Assembly: GCF_026012395.1 (NCBI RefSeq)
Contig: NZ_BRZA01000004.1
Span: 1 to 64,000 of the forward strand
From: Lysinibacillus piscis
GTDB lineage: Bacteria > Bacillota > Bacilli > Bacillales_A > Planococcaceae
Direction of reading: 5' to 3'
Length of the DNA stretch: 64,000 nucleotides
The translations under genes were made by a program, and so were the position numbers. Under the pieces are notes generated by a model that was not told the origin of the DNA, made no database searches, and worked only from the letters and a program-made list of their open reading frames with translations. The first letter of the stretch is position 1, and the number at the start of each line of letters is the position of its first letter. Below are positions 7,385 through 16,163 of this stretch, piece by piece.

Positions 7385-8890
7385 TTACTTGTTTTCTGCT
7401 AGACGTTGTACAAAATGAGCTAGTGTACGTACCATCACACCTGTACCACCCTTTGGACCTAAATCATATGCAGCCGTTGCATCAGATGTTCCCGCAATAT
7501 CTAAGTGAATCCATGGTGTATCTCCAGCAAATTCACCGACAAAGCCACCTGCGAAAATCATATGACCATCACGTCCAGGTGAGTTGTTTAAATCAGCCAA
7601 ATCTGATTTACGAATACGTTTTTTATCGCTTTCTGTTAACGGCATACGCCATACAAATTCATCTGTTTTTTGTGCAGCCTCCATGAAATCAGCAAAGAAT
7701 GCATCATTATTTGATAATGCACCTGTTTTATCCATACCAAGTGCAACAATGACGCCACCTGTTAAGGTAGCAAGATCAATTAATGCTGTTGCCCCTTGCT
7801 GCTTCGCATACGTTGTAGCATCGGCTAATACTAAACGGCCCTCAGCATCTGTATTTAATACTTCAACCGTTTTCCCACTATATGTCGTAATCACATCATC
7901 TGGCTTAAAGGCTGTACCAGATACCATATTATCGGTTGCGCCAATTACAGCCACAACATTTTTATTTGGGCGCACTTCTCCGATAATTCTCATAGCTCCT
8001 AGTACAGCGGCTGCACCACCCATATCGCCCTTCATACCGACCAAGCCATCTTTTGGTTTTAAAGAATAGCCACCTGTATCGTAAGTTACACCTTTGCCTA
8101 CAAAGCCAATTGGGTCCGCAAAATCCTCTGTCGCTTTATATTTCAATGTAATTAAGCGTGGCTCCTCATATGAACCTTGGTTAACACTTAAAATACCGCC
8201 CATCCCAAGCTCTTCTAATTGTGCTTTATTTAAAATTTCAATTTCAAAATGGTAATCATCTGCTAACGTTTGTGCATAGTTTGCTAAATCAGTAGCTGTC
8301 AATAAATTAGGTGGTAAATTAATTAAGCTACGTGCCTCATTTACGGCATTAGCATAAATCGTACCTACTTCAAAGCTAGTCGCAACCTCATCCATTGCAT
8401 TCTCTGTTACAAAATGAGCAGCCTCTAAATGCACATCTGCCTCATTTGAGGATGTTTTATAATGTGGCACTGTGTAGTAGCCAAGATGAATACCTTCTCC
8501 AGCTAAAAGGGCAGCATCCTTCACTGTCACTGCTTCTGTTGTGAAAGATTCTAGCCAAATAGAATAGTCTTTTACCTTCATTACCTTCAGCTCTTTACCG
8601 ACTAAACCAAATGCAGCACGTACATCTTCTGCTGTTATATTTTTACGTTCACCCAAGCCTACAAAAAGAATACGCTTTAAATTTGTGTGCGCTTTCAAAA
8701 ATGGCAGCTTCGTCACTTTTTTCAGTTCTGTTGACACATCTCCTGCTTGCACCCATCCTGTTAGCTCACTACCATAAAAAGCAGCAAAGCTTTCCCATTG
8801 TGGGCATTGTGTCGGATTTTTCGCCACACCTACGATTAACACCTCTGTTGAAATCGTATCAAATGTTTTGGCTTCTTGTTCAATGTGCAT
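7385..8890 (-). CDS. pepA: Leucyl aminopeptidase (M17, cytosol aminopeptidase)
   Basis: Removes N-terminal residues from peptides with two divalent metal ions; normally a cytosolic hexamer. The M17 signature NTDAEGRL lies in the C-terminal domain. The metal and catalytic lysine region GKGVTYDTGGYSLKPKDG and MKGDMGGAAAV precede it. The N-terminal macrodomain-like half covers roughly residues 15-165. Total length is about 501 residues. ATG 8890 (MHIEQ) was chosen because GGAG lies eight bases upstream; other ATGs at 8896 and TTG 8908 are too close to or before it. It corresponds to B. subtilis yuiE and lies divergent from yuiD, as expected from that map. Confidence 0.95.
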   Translation of the reverse strand: MHIEQEAKTFDTISTEVLIVGVAKNPTQCPQWESFAAFYGSELTGWVQAGDVSTELKKVTKLPFLKAHTNLKRILFVGLGERKNITAEDVRAAFGLVGKELKVMKVKDYSIWLESFTTEAVTVKDAALLAGEGIHLGYYTVPHYKTSSNEADVHLEAAHFVTENAMDEVATSFEVGTIYANAVNEARSLINLPPNLLTATDLANYAQTLADDYHFEIEILNKAQLEELGMGGILSVNQGSYEEPRLITLKYKATEDFADPIGFVGKGVTYDTGGYSLKPKDGLVGMKGDMGGAAAVLGAMRIIGEVRPNKNVVAVIGATDNMVSGTAFKPDDVITTYSGKTVEVLNTDAEGRLVLADATTYAKQQGATALIDLATLTGGVIVALGMDKTGALSNNDAFFADFMEAAQKTDEFVWRMPLTESDKKRIRKSDLADLNNSPGRDGHMIFAGGFVGEFAGDTPWIHLDIAGTSDATAAYDLGPKGGTGVMVRTLAHFVQRLAENK

Positions 8891-9127
8891 ATTCATATCT
8901 CCAATCAATACATAGTTAGTAAATAGCTAGCCTACTTAACACCTCTAGCCCATTTCATTATACCGAAATTATCTGCTTGTGCGTAACATTTGCGTAGGAT
9001 GAATGTTATAATAAAGTGAACCTTCAAACAGTGGGGGCTCTTCATCTCCACTGTTTGGTAGTTTCACCAATCGATTTTTTACAGGCTGTTAATTACGAAA
9101 TAAACATAATTATTAATAAAGGTTGTG

Positions 9128-9610
9128 ATGCATTTGAGTTTACTTCAAAATACACCATTATTTGTTGCTCTCTTCGCTGTCATTTTTGCACAATTTGTTA
9201 AAATTCCTATTCATTTTTTAATGACGAGACAAATACAATGGGGGCTTTTTACATCAACTGGTGGCATGCCAAGCTCACATTCCGCTGCCGTCACAGCACT
9301 CGCCACAGCTATTGCCTATGAAACAGGCTTAGATTCACCTGTCTTTGCAGTAGCCGCTATGTTTGCCATTATCGTTATGTATGATGCAAGTGGTGTACGT
9401 TATCAGGCAGGACAGCACGCAGCCATTTTGAATCAATTACGCAAAGATTTTCAAACTTTACTCCATGACTTAAAAAAATGGCCACAAATGGATGGTCAAG
9501 AAAAAATGGAGGAATTAAAAACACTGTTAGGGCATAAACGCAGTGAAGTATTTTTCGGTGCACTTACAGGAATTATCATCGGGATTGTCACTTATCAATT
9601 TGTCCTTTAA
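9128..9610 (+). CDS. yuiD: Divergent PAP2 family membrane protein (YuiD, DUF212)
   Basis: The 160-residue membrane protein has TGGMPSSHSAAVTALATA (about 45-62), the SSHSA motif of acid phosphatase/vanadium-haloperoxidase relatives, and YDASGVRYQAGQHA (about 89-102), which are hallmarks of YuiD. Hydrophobic segments lie at about 9-26, 50-68, 72-90 and 140-160. ATG 9128 is preferred (AAAGG five bases upstream) to GTG 9125. The substrate is not established for this family. Its neighbours pepA and yuiB are the same as in B. subtilis. Confidence 0.9.
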   Translation: MHLSLLQNTPLFVALFAVIFAQFVKIPIHFLMTRQIQWGLFTSTGGMPSSHSAAVTALATAIAYETGLDSPVFAVAAMFAIIVMYDASGVRYQAGQHAAILNQLRKDFQTLLHDLKKWPQMDGQEKMEELKTLLGHKRSEVFFGALTGIIIGIVTYQFVL

Positions 9611-9619
9611 AAGCAGCAT

Positions 9620-9644
9620 GGGATGTATCTTTTTGATACATCCC
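9620..9644. terminator. Hairpin between convergent yuiD and yuiB
   Basis: A perfect 10-bp stem, GGGATGTATC / GATACATCCC, with a five-T loop lies between two converging genes. Flanking T runs are weak, but position and stability suggest a bidirectional terminator. Confidence 0.6.
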
Positions 9645-9650
9645 ACACTG

Positions 9651-9980
9651 TTAAAACATCCGATAGCCACTTTTTCTTAAATAAATCATTACAAAGCCCG
9701 CTACAATGGCTCCTGCCAATCCGCCTGATAAAATAGCCACATCCACCATATGCAATGCTTGGAATTTATCAATTAGCGCTGGAAAAGCTGAACCAGGCTT
9801 GAAAATATAGTCTAGAAAACTCACTTCATCCACAATAAAAATGACGACAATTGGATAAACAATCGCCATGAGCCATGTCATACGTAACAACATATTTAAT
9901 AAAAATCCAATACCAAAAAACATGACGAAAAATAGTAATACTGAGATAATTAACTGTACTACTGAAACTGAACCGCTCAT
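9651..9980 (-). CDS. yuiB: YuiB-like integral membrane protein
   Basis: The roughly 109-residue protein has three hydrophobic helices: about 6-28, 33-50 and 77-100. The segment LLFFVMFFGIGFLLNMLLRMTWLMA resembles B. subtilis YuiB as I remember it. ATG 9980 (MSGSV) has GGGGG nine bases upstream; ATG 9995 is an alternative with a very short spacing to AAAGGA. Function is unknown. It converges with yuiD, with a shared hairpin terminator between them. Confidence 0.82.
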   Translation of the reverse strand: MSGSVSVVQLIISVLLFFVMFFGIGFLLNMLLRMTWLMAIVYPIVVIFIVDEVSFLDYIFKPGSAFPALIDKFQALHMVDVAILSGGLAGAIVAGFVMIYLRKSGYRMF

Positions 9981-10052
9981 ATGTATAACCCCCATATTCC
10001 TTTCACTAGTTTACATGATTACTACGGACCTTTCAATGAACAACCTTTGTCA

Positions 10053-10547
10053 TTATTTCAAAAATAAACGATAGGCTGTATAACCAAAAATATCGCCAGG
10101 ATTAATGCCATCAATCGGCAATAATTGATGCTGTTCAAACGATATGGAGGCCATTTCCTTTAACATAACAGAGGCTGTATCATCTTGTGCTAGTTCCTGT
10201 GGGTTAATCCAACAAGCCTCCACAATCTCATGTTCCTGTATGACAATTGCCTGCCGTTCATCCTTCATTCGGCAATAGAAAATCGCCATATTATCGCTAA
10301 TTTCTTCACGGATAACGCCTGTACGAAAACCAATTAGCCCTGAAACAAAGCAATCGATACCTGTTTCTTCTTTTACTTCACGCACAGCTGCTTCATCTAC
10401 TGTCTCACCCGCATCTACAAAACCTGCTGGTAATGACCAACGCCCCTGTAAGCCACCATATGTTTTTTTAACAACTAACCATTGCCCCAGTTCATTAACG
10501 ACCACACCTGCAACCCCTAGCCAAACTTTCCCTCTATCCTTTTTCAT
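10053..10547 (-). CDS. NUDIX hydrolase
   Basis: The protein of about 164 residues has a complete Nudix box, G-x5-E-x7-REVKEETGI ([23 protein letters not shown], read in two parts), near residues 42-64, which binds Mg2+ and cleaves nucleoside diphosphate-X substrates. The N-terminal [20 protein letters not shown] is the usual first beta hairpin. ATG 10547 has AGAGGAG eight bases upstream and is preferred to GTG 10556. The substrate cannot be told from sequence; the PAGFVDAGE form is common in ADP-ribose/NADH-type and general housecleaning Nudix enzymes. It is a single gene, with no operon partner. Confidence 0.9.
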   Translation of the reverse strand: MKKDRGKVWLGVAGVVVNELGQWLVVKKTYGGLQGRWSLPAGFVDAGETVDEAAVREVKEETGIDCFVSGLIGFRTGVIREEISDNMAIFYCRMKDERQAIVIQEHEIVEACWINPQELAQDDTASVMLKEMASISFEQHQLLPIDGINPGDIFGYTAYRLFLK

Positions 10548-10687
10548 AGCACTCACTCCTCTATTTAAAATATGCTATAATTTCTAGTTAATACAAGTAT
10601 AATCACTTATTTAGCTTAGTAGTATTTATTGTAATGCTACTGCTCCGCTTTGTTCAAATATTTCACAACAGAAAGGTAGTGGAGAAA

Positions 10688-10945
10688 ATGTTCTTTAAAG
10701 TTGAAGTGTATCGAAGCTACGCATTAGAAGATTTAGCAAAGGTAAGACAGGCTTTAGCAACAGCAAGTATACGTTATACTTATAAAGTAGTGAACCTCTC
10801 AACTGATTGGTCAGGGCATCGCAGTAGGAATAATTTCGGTAGCTTTGGCACAAATACAAATGTTGAAAGACAGTATGTTGTGTTTGTTGGGAGAAAGGAT
10901 GAGGAAGAGGCTAATTATATTATTCGTCGTGCTTTGAATGGCTAG
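10688..10945 (+). CDS. Hypothetical protein, 85 aa
   Basis: ATG 10688 (MFFKVEVYRS) has GGAG three to four bases upstream and leaves an 85-residue soluble protein; an upstream in-frame ATG at 10634 lacks a ribosome binding site. The fold pattern is beta-alpha-beta: VEVYRSY, a helix DLAKVRQALATASI, then YTYKVVN, ending with ERQYVVFVGRKDEEEANYIIRRAL. This resembles small proteins in which a pair of strands flanks an ageing helix, loosely like the DUF2007 signal-transducing family, but I cannot assign it. No operon partner is apparent. Confidence 0.7.
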   Translation: MFFKVEVYRSYALEDLAKVRQALATASIRYTYKVVNLSTDWSGHRSRNNFGSFGTNTNVERQYVVFVGRKDEEEANYIIRRALNG

Positions 10946-11074
10946 AGCTAAATTTTAATGTGGTTTTTTTATTGTATTTGTACTTAATTAAAAATCAGCT
11001 TAAATAATGATGCTTTGCTCATTTTCGCTTACGCTACAATGACTTTATATTAATCATTAAAGGAATGATGGGGC

Positions 11075-11587
11075 TTGAAGGAAAAAATTCATATTATCGG
11101 CAGTGTTGGAAGCGGAAAATCAACTTTAGCAAGGCAGATAGCAAGCAACTGTAAAATGAACTATATTGAGCTTGATAATATTGTGTGGGAACGCCATGCT
11201 CATGGCGATATGCGACGCTCTGACGAAGCCATCTCTCAACTAATCCAACAAGTAGTACAACAAAATGAATGGGTAACAGAAGGAGCTCATTGTAAGCATT
11301 GGGTAACACCGCTTTTTGAACAAGCAGACTATATTATTCACCTACAACCTTCCTATTTTACAAGACTATGGCGCATTCATAAGCGATTTTTCAAGCAAGT
11401 TTTGAAGTTAGAAAAATCGAATTATAAGCCAACACTGCATATGTTACTCGATATGTACAAATGGAATCACTCATATGAGAAGACAGGTCAGTGGAAAATT
11501 AAAGAACGATTACAACCATTTCAAGATAAAGTGGTAACAATAAAATCGCAAAAGGCTATTGAAGAAACACTTAAATCCTTGTCGTAG
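11075..11587 (+). CDS. P-loop kinase-like protein (FlaR/topology-modulation family)
   Basis: The 170-residue protein has a Walker A loop IIGSVGSGKSTLARQIA (about 7-23), an acidic LDNIVWE segment (about 37-43) and YIIHLQPSYFTRLWRIHKR, the pattern of the small NTPase family often called DNA topology modulation protein FlaR, which is adenylate-kinase-like. Substrate and role are not established. The start is TTG 11075 (AAAGGA about ten bases upstream); the nearby ATGs at 11065 and 11068 are out of frame. A strong hairpin follows at 11659-11690. Confidence 0.8.
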   Translation: MKEKIHIIGSVGSGKSTLARQIASNCKMNYIELDNIVWERHAHGDMRRSDEAISQLIQQVVQQNEWVTEGAHCKHWVTPLFEQADYIIHLQPSYFTRLWRIHKRFFKQVLKLEKSNYKPTLHMLLDMYKWNHSYEKTGQWKIKERLQPFQDKVVTIKSQKAIEETLKSLS

Positions 11588-11658
11588 AATCTTAAATACA
11601 TAAAAATCCTTTCAAATTGTGATGTTTTGCAACATACAAATCAAAAAGGCTTGGTATT

Positions 11659-11690
11659 CACAACCCTAAATGTGCTGTTTTAGGGTTGTG
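11659..11690 (+). terminator. Hairpin downstream of the P-loop kinase gene
   Basis: CACAACCCTAAA pairs with TTTAGGGTTGTG (12 bp) across a short loop. It is followed only by TTTAC, so termination would be weak on the T-run criterion. It lies about 70 nt after the stop at 11587. Confidence 0.55.
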
Positions 11691-11771
11691 TTTACATATA
11701 ATCAGGATTGTGTACAATCAATTTCTATCTGTAATTTACAATCCTTCTTCAACATTTCTAAACGCCACGAA

Positions 11772-12146
11772 TCATTCACAAACTTCTGGCGTACCTTCAC
11801 GTTTTGCCGTTTTAAATGAAGTCCCACAGCCACATGAAGCAATAGCATTTGGATTATCGATGGTGAAGCCACCGCCCATTAGTGATTGCTTGTAATCAAT
11901 TTTTGTGCCCATTAAAATCGGGGCATCTTCACGGGATACAACAATTGTTAAGCCATGTTGTACATCCTCAAAGTCGTCTTCGTTTTGTTCCTTGTCAAAA
12001 TGCATGCCATAGGATAAACCACTACAGCCACCGCCATTGACAACGACTCGTAAGACAGAGCCTTGTTCCTCATTGTGTACCATCATTTCATTAATATGAA
12101 AAACCGCTGCTTGCGTTACTTCGATTACTTGTTTTTGTATTGCCAT
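11772..12146 (-). CDS. yutM: A-type Fe-S cluster carrier (HesB/IscA, YutM)
   Basis: Receives and delivers Fe-S clusters to apoproteins. The 124-residue protein has the three conserved cysteines of A-type carriers: C41 in NGGGCSGLSY and C105/C107 in ASCGCGTSF. The stretch GGGFTIDNPNA is also typical. ATG 12146 (MAIQKQ) has AGGAAGG eight bases upstream. With YutI (13066), the Suf operon (26-31 kb) and LipA (17344) it forms an Fe-S assembly and consumer group within the window. Confidence 0.92.
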   Translation of the reverse strand: MAIQKQVIEVTQAAVFHINEMMVHNEEQGSVLRVVVNGGGCSGLSYGMHFDKEQNEDDFEDVQHGLTIVVSREDAPILMGTKIDYKQSLMGGGFTIDNPNAIASCGCGTSFKTAKREGTPEVCE

Positions 12147-12321
12147 TTGAAACACCTTCCTTTGTTGTTTCTATCATATCAATTTTGACTATTGTATGAC
12201 AAATATTCAGCTCCATGCAACATGATAGTTGAACAACTCATTTTCAGTTATTTCGATTCATGTTTCTCCTCTTACAACTGGTATAATAGGTATAATAATA
12301 TTGTTGAAAGAGGGAGAATTT

Positions 12322-13014
12322 ATGGAGTTAACACCGTATTATGAAACAAAAATTCAATGTATCAATTGCAAAAAAGAATTCCCGACATTAAAAGTACGCT
12401 CGAAATTTATTAAGGTGGAACGTACAGAATCAGACTTTCATCCTATCTATGCCGATGGTGTTAATGCTCTATATTACAATGTATTTGTTTGTGAACATTG
12501 TGGTTTTTCGTTTACAGAAGATTTCACGAAATACTTTGCTCCTGGTGTTCAAGACGAAATTCGTACTCAAATTACGAACAATTGGGTGCATCATGATTTC
12601 AAAGGGGAGCGTACTGCTTTTCAGGCCATTCAAGCCTATAAACTAGCCTATCTCTGTGGCTCAATCAAAAAAGAAAAACACGTGGCCCTTGCAGGTTTAG
12701 CACTACGACTTGCTTGGCTTTATCGTTCATTGACAAATACAGGACAAGAAGAACGATTTTTAAAGATGGCACGTGAACAGTATATGGAATCCTATTCAAC
12801 AGAGGATTATAGCTCTACACAAATGTCTGATGTGCGTATTATGTATATGATTGCAGAGCTTTCTCGCAGAATGGGAGACATTGAAAACGCTACACGCTTT
12901 TTCTCAAGGGTCATTGAAAAGCAAAACGTTGGTGGCGAAGCAAAAGTCATTGAAATGGCAAAGGAACAATGGGCGATTATTCGTGCTGAAAAAGAGCAAT
13001 CACATCAAAATTAA
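12322..13014 (+). CDS. DUF2225 family protein with zinc ribbons and TPR-like region
   Basis: The 230-residue cytosolic protein begins with two Cys pairs: CINCKKEFP (about 12-15) and CEHCGFSF (about 52-55), likely one zinc site. The C-terminal two thirds is helical and TPR-like (RTAFQAIQAYKLAYLCG, RRMGDIENATRFFSRVIEKQ), which fits the DUF2225 family. ATG 12322 has AGGGAGA upstream; the longer frame from 12229 lacks one. Function is unknown. A bidirectional terminator separates it from yutI. Confidence 0.85.
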   Translation: MELTPYYETKIQCINCKKEFPTLKVRSKFIKVERTESDFHPIYADGVNALYYNVFVCEHCGFSFTEDFTKYFAPGVQDEIRTQITNNWVHHDFKGERTAFQAIQAYKLAYLCGSIKKEKHVALAGLALRLAWLYRSLTNTGQEERFLKMAREQYMESYSTEDYSSTQMSDVRIMYMIAELSRRMGDIENATRFFSRVIEKQNVGGEAKVIEMAKEQWAIIRAEKEQSHQN

Positions 13015-13017
13015 AAT

Positions 13018-13058
13018 AAAAAGTTCTAGTCTGATTTTACACCAGCTAGAACTTTTTT
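13018..13058. terminator. Bidirectional terminator between the DUF2225 gene and yutI
   Basis: AAGTTCTAG pairs with CTAGAACTT across a 15-nt loop, with TTTTTT on the right and A-rich sequence on the left. It serves both converging genes. Confidence 0.8.
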
Positions 13059-13065
13059 CATTTCA

Positions 13066-13302
13066 TTAAAATACTTGCTCTACTTCAACAACGCCAGGTA
13101 CTTCTTCTAATAAAGCACGTTCAATCCCTGCTTTTAACGTAATTGTTGAACTTGGGCAACTGCCACATGCGCCTAGTAAGCGTAATTTAACAATGCCATC
13201 TTCCACGTCAACTAATTCGCAGTCTCCACCATCGCGTAGTAAGAATGGGCGTAATTTATCTAATACCTCTTGTACTTGGTCGTTAATTGTTGCTTCTGTC
13301 AT
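13066..13302 (-). CDS. yutI: NifU C-terminal domain Fe-S scaffold (YutI)
   Basis: The 78-residue protein consists of one NifU C-terminal domain with the cluster-binding CxxC, C46 and C49, in GACGSCPSS. The domain binds a bridging [4Fe-4S] cluster and passes it to targets. The neighbouring DUF1462/YuzD gene is divergent, as in B. subtilis. The start ATG 13302 has AAGGAG upstream. No extra N-terminal NifU domain is present, so it is a carrier-type (Nfu) protein. Confidence 0.93.
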   Translation of the reverse strand: MTEATINDQVQEVLDKLRPFLLRDGGDCELVDVEDGIVKLRLLGACGSCPSSTITLKAGIERALLEEVPGVVEVEQVF

Positions 13303-13382
13303 TTAGCTCGACTCCTTTCCTTATAATGATTATAATGTTAGCAACAGAAAAAATCCAATATTGAATCACGAGGAGCGATAGA

Positions 13383-13721
13383 ATGATGGAACAAGCAAAG
13401 CCAATGATTGAAATTTACGGTGCAGACATTATTTGTGCAAGCTGTGTAAATGCCCCGTCCTCAAAAGATACATACGAATGGCTACAAGCAGCCATTGATC
13501 GAAAATATCCAAATCAAGCCTATACAATTCGTTATGTAGATATCGAAGGTTCACTGGATAATGAGCGTGACCAAGATTATGCTACACGTATTCAGGAAGA
13601 TGAATTTTTTTATCCACTTGTCCTTATTAATAATGAGGTTATCGGTGAAGGCTATATCCAATTAAAGCCTGTTTTCACCAAACTTGAAAATCTTGGATTC
13701 ATCCCAGACGAAACAGTTTAA
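13383..13721 (+). CDS. yuzD: YuzD family thioredoxin-like protein (DUF1462)
   Basis: The 112-residue protein has a thioredoxin-like pattern: IEIYGADIICASCVNAPSS with a CxxC-type pair (C19 and C22) near the N-terminus, then FFYPLVLINNEVIGEG with the cis-Pro position. This matches YuzD. It is divergently paired with yutI, suggesting a redox or Fe-S-related role, but no function is proven. Two ATGs are adjacent at the start (13383, 13386); GGAGCG lies just upstream. Confidence 0.88.
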   Translation: MMEQAKPMIEIYGADIICASCVNAPSSKDTYEWLQAAIDRKYPNQAYTIRYVDIEGSLDNERDQDYATRIQEDEFFYPLVLINNEVIGEGYIQLKPVFTKLENLGFIPDETV

Positions 13722-13725
13722 CATG

Positions 13726-13764
13726 AAAGGGATTGTCACAAAAATGTGAGCAATCCCTTTTTTT
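13726..13764 (+). terminator. Terminator after yuzD
   Basis: AAAGGGATTG...CAATCCCTTT with an inner TCAC/GTGA stem is followed by seven T. It overlaps the stop region of the converging yutJ. Confidence 0.9.
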
Positions 13765-14830
13765 AGTCATTTTGGTATTTATACATCCATAATATACCTG
13801 ATTTCATTAAACGAGCAATACGTCCTGTTACCGTTTTATCTGCTAAATAAGCGAAGCCTTGTTTTTTACCTAATGAGCCAACAAAGCCTTTTAGCTTAAT
13901 AGGGGATAATTTTTCTGGTAGTTGCTCATTTTTCCAACGGGCACGCAATACTTTGACAACACGCTCTGCCTGTTCCTCTGCTAAATATGCACTTGGTGGG
14001 AACTCTGAAGAAGCACAATCGCCTACAACATAGACATGTTCATCGTCTACTACATTAAAATATTCTGTGACAATTGGGCGACCTTGTCCATCTTTTTCAA
14101 CATCCATCTCACGCACAATTTTGACAGGCTGTACACCTGCTGTCCATACTACTGCATCTAGTGGAATTTCTTCTTCATGGTTGTAAATTTTATCTGGTCC
14201 AACCTTCGTAATATTGGAATTGGCAACAACCGCTACATTATGTTTAGTAAACCATTCCTTCACATAATTACTCAGCTTTTCAGGAAAATCCTTCATAATA
14301 CGTGGACCACGATCAAATAGATGTATTTGTAAATCTGCACGACTTTCACGTAGCTCACTGGCTAATTCGATACCACTTAAACCAGCACCTACAATACCAA
14401 CTGTAGAGCCTGCTGGTAATCCACAAAGTGTTTGAAACGTTTCACGTGATTTTGCCATTGTTTGGATGCTATATGTATACTCATCTGCACCTGGTACACC
14501 ATGATATTTATCCTCACACCCAAGCCCAATAACTAAATCATCATAGCTAATACGTTGCCCATCTTCTAATAGCACTACTTTTTCCACTCGATCTACCCCG
14601 ATAATTTCTCCATAAATCATCGTTAAACGCTCATGCTCTGGGAAGCTTACTCGAATTTCCTTATCTGTTGCCGTTCCTGCTGCCAAAGCATAAAATTCCG
14701 TTTTCAAGCTGTGGAAAGGTGCTCTGTCGATTAATACAATCTCAGTATCTAAAGGAAGGTTATTTGGTAATAAACGAAGCATCACACGCATATTTCCATA
14801 GCCGCCACCTAAAAGCACTAATTTTCCCAT
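13763..14830 (-). CDS. yutJ: NAD(P)/FAD-dependent oxidoreductase, NADH dehydrogenase-like (YutJ)
   Basis: The 355-residue flavoprotein belongs to the type II NADH dehydrogenase-like family. The FAD loop LLGGGYGNMR is at residues 5-14, the second dinucleotide loop GIVGAGLSGIELASEL at about 143-158, and the FAD-contacting VYVVGDCASS near 265. The C-terminal region ends without an obvious membrane anchor and is shorter than classical Ndh. Substrate and electron acceptor are therefore uncertain. It corresponds to B. subtilis yutJ next to yuzD and yuzB. Confidence 0.85.
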   Translation of the reverse strand: MGKLVLLGGGYGNMRVMLRLLPNNLPLDTEIVLIDRAPFHSLKTEFYALAAGTATDKEIRVSFPEHERLTMIYGEIIGVDRVEKVVLLEDGQRISYDDLVIGLGCEDKYHGVPGADEYTYSIQTMAKSRETFQTLCGLPAGSTVGIVGAGLSGIELASELRESRADLQIHLFDRGPRIMKDFPEKLSNYVKEWFTKHNVAVVANSNITKVGPDKIYNHEEEIPLDAVVWTAGVQPVKIVREMDVEKDGQGRPIVTEYFNVVDDEHVYVVGDCASSEFPPSAYLAEEQAERVVKVLRARWKNEQLPEKLSPIKLKGFVGSLGKKQGFAYLADKTVTGRIARLMKSGILWMYKYQND

Positions 14831-15065
14831 AATGATCTCCTTTTATATTGGTTTTCACCACTTTTCTAGGTGATAAACCATGATAATAATATTTGTTCAC
14901 AAAGTATCCACAAACGAGTATAACTGATTGTGAGAAGTTTCACAATATCAGAATCTAAATTTGTGAAACTTTTCACAAATTGTCGCAAAAATCGAAAATA
15001 TTGACGCAACAAGGAAAAGCGAGTAGCATTATTTTTGTCTTGATTACTGTCTTGAGGTGACACAC

Positions 15066-15302
15066 GTGAATCCAATGGTTGAATTTTGTATTAGTAATTT
15101 AGCAAATGGCTCTCAGGAAACATATGAAATACTAGAACGTGATCCTAATATTGATGTTTTAGAATACGGCTGTCTCAGCTATTGTACGAAATGTGCTGAA
15201 TCATTCTATGCTATCGTCAACGGTGAGCTAGTGGAAGCAGATTCTCCTGAAGCTCTAACGAAAGCGATTTATCAATTTATTGAAGAAAATCCATTATGGT
15301 AA
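15066..15302 (+). CDS. yuzB: YuzB family protein (DUF1450)
   Basis: The 78-residue protein begins MNPMVEFCISNLANGSQ, as in B. subtilis YuzB, and contains LEYGCLSYCTKCAESFYAIVNGE with three closely spaced cysteines, probably a metal or redox site. The start is GTG 15066 with GAGGTG six bases upstream; ATG 15075 is an alternative. Function is unknown in the family. It lies divergent from yutJ, about 235 nt away. Confidence 0.88.
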   Translation: MNPMVEFCISNLANGSQETYEILERDPNIDVLEYGCLSYCTKCAESFYAIVNGELVEADSPEALTKAIYQFIEENPLW

Positions 15303-15326
15303 TATCCATTACGCTGGGGCTTTCCC

Positions 15327-15360
15327 TGATTCAATAGGTATCCCACCATTCACTGAATGA
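15327..15360. repeat. Partial copy of a TGATTCAATAGGT...TGAAT hairpin repeat
   Basis: TGATTCAATAGGT followed about 20 nt later by CACTGAATGA resembles the inverted repeat in the suf leader (31346-31387: ATCTTGATTCAATAGG and its complement). Similarity is clear for about 13 nt and degrades after. Confidence 0.45.
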
Positions 15361-15365
15361 AGAGA

Positions 15366-15405
15366 AAAGGATGCTATGTCTATAATCGGCATAACATCCT
15401 TTTTT
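15366..15405. terminator. Bidirectional terminator between yuzB and yutF
   Basis: AAAAGGATGCTATG and CATAACATCCTTTTTT form an imperfect stem with T and A runs on both sides, between converging genes. Confidence 0.8.
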
Positions 15406-15413
15406 CATTACAC

Positions 15414-16163
15414 TTATAATTCATCCACCACATATGTCGGTTTTTGTTCTTTCATTAACACTGCTTCGGTTGGTGTCACACCTGTATTCACATGAATTGT
15501 ATCACACCCAAAATGAATACCACATAGTATATCCGTGTCATAATTATCCCCAATCATCACCATATCTTCTTTTGAAAACCCATGCTCTGTGGCAATCGTT
15601 TCTAATATGATTGGTGATGGCTTGCCGATATAAATAGGCTCTACGCCTGCTACTTCTCCTACTAAACGTGCAAATGAGCCATTACCTGGTAAAAAGCCTT
15701 GCTCCATTGGATATTTAATATCTTGATTTGTTGCAATAAATAATGCACCATTTTGAATGGCTAATGTAGCACGTGCTAATTTATCATATGTTAAAGCACG
15801 ATCCATTCCTATGACAAAAATGTCACTATCTTGTTCAACGATATCAATTCCCTCTTGTAATAAAGCAGAACGGATGCCATCAGAGCCTAACATCGCTACT
15901 GTTTTTTGAGGATAATGGTGAGCAATATACTTTGCCGTCACTAATGCACTTGAATAAATATGTGTGAGAGGTACTTGTACACCCATCGCACGAAGCGCTT
16001 CTTGGAGCTGCTCTCTTGTTTTTGAGGCGTTATTTGTCACATAAAATGGCTCAATTCCTGCTTGTTGTAAACGATGAATAAAAGCAATAGCAGAAGGAAT
16101 ACCCTCTTTCCCACGATAAACAGTTCCATCTAAATCAAAACAATAGGCTTTATATGCTTTCAT
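15414..16163 (-). CDS. yutF: HAD-superfamily phosphatase of the NagD/AraL type (YutF)
   Basis: The 249-residue cytosolic hydrolase has HAD motif I (CFDLDGTVYRG, nucleophile Asp10), motif II FYVTNNASK (about 41-49), a C2-type cap and motif IV MIGDNYDTDI (about 203-212). The NagD-type sugar-phosphate/pyridoxal-phosphatase family fits. The natural substrate is not known. The start codon overlaps the stop of yutE by one base (TAATG), so the pair is co-translated, as in B. subtilis. Confidence 0.9.
   Translation of the reverse strand: MKAYKAYCFDLDGTVYRGKEGIPSAIAFIHRLQQAGIEPFYVTNNASKTREQLQEALRAMGVQVPLTHIYSSALVTAKYIAHHYPQKTVAMLGSDGIRSALLQEGIDIVEQDSDIFVIGMDRALTYDKLARATLAIQNGALFIATNQDIKYPMEQGFLPGNGSFARLVGEVAGVEPIYIGKPSPIILETIATEHGFSKEDMVMIGDNYDTDILCGIHFGCDTIHVNTGVTPTEAVLMKEQKPTYVVDEL

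Noticed and set aside
7219-8069. Long plus-strand frames antisense to pepA and the small coat-like gene
   Set aside because: They are shadows of the minus-strand genes; no ribosome binding site or family signal.
14866-15075. 69-residue frame on the minus strand upstream of yutJ
   Set aside because: Overlaps the yuzB start, has no ribosome binding site, and its composition looks like an AT-rich intergenic read-through.
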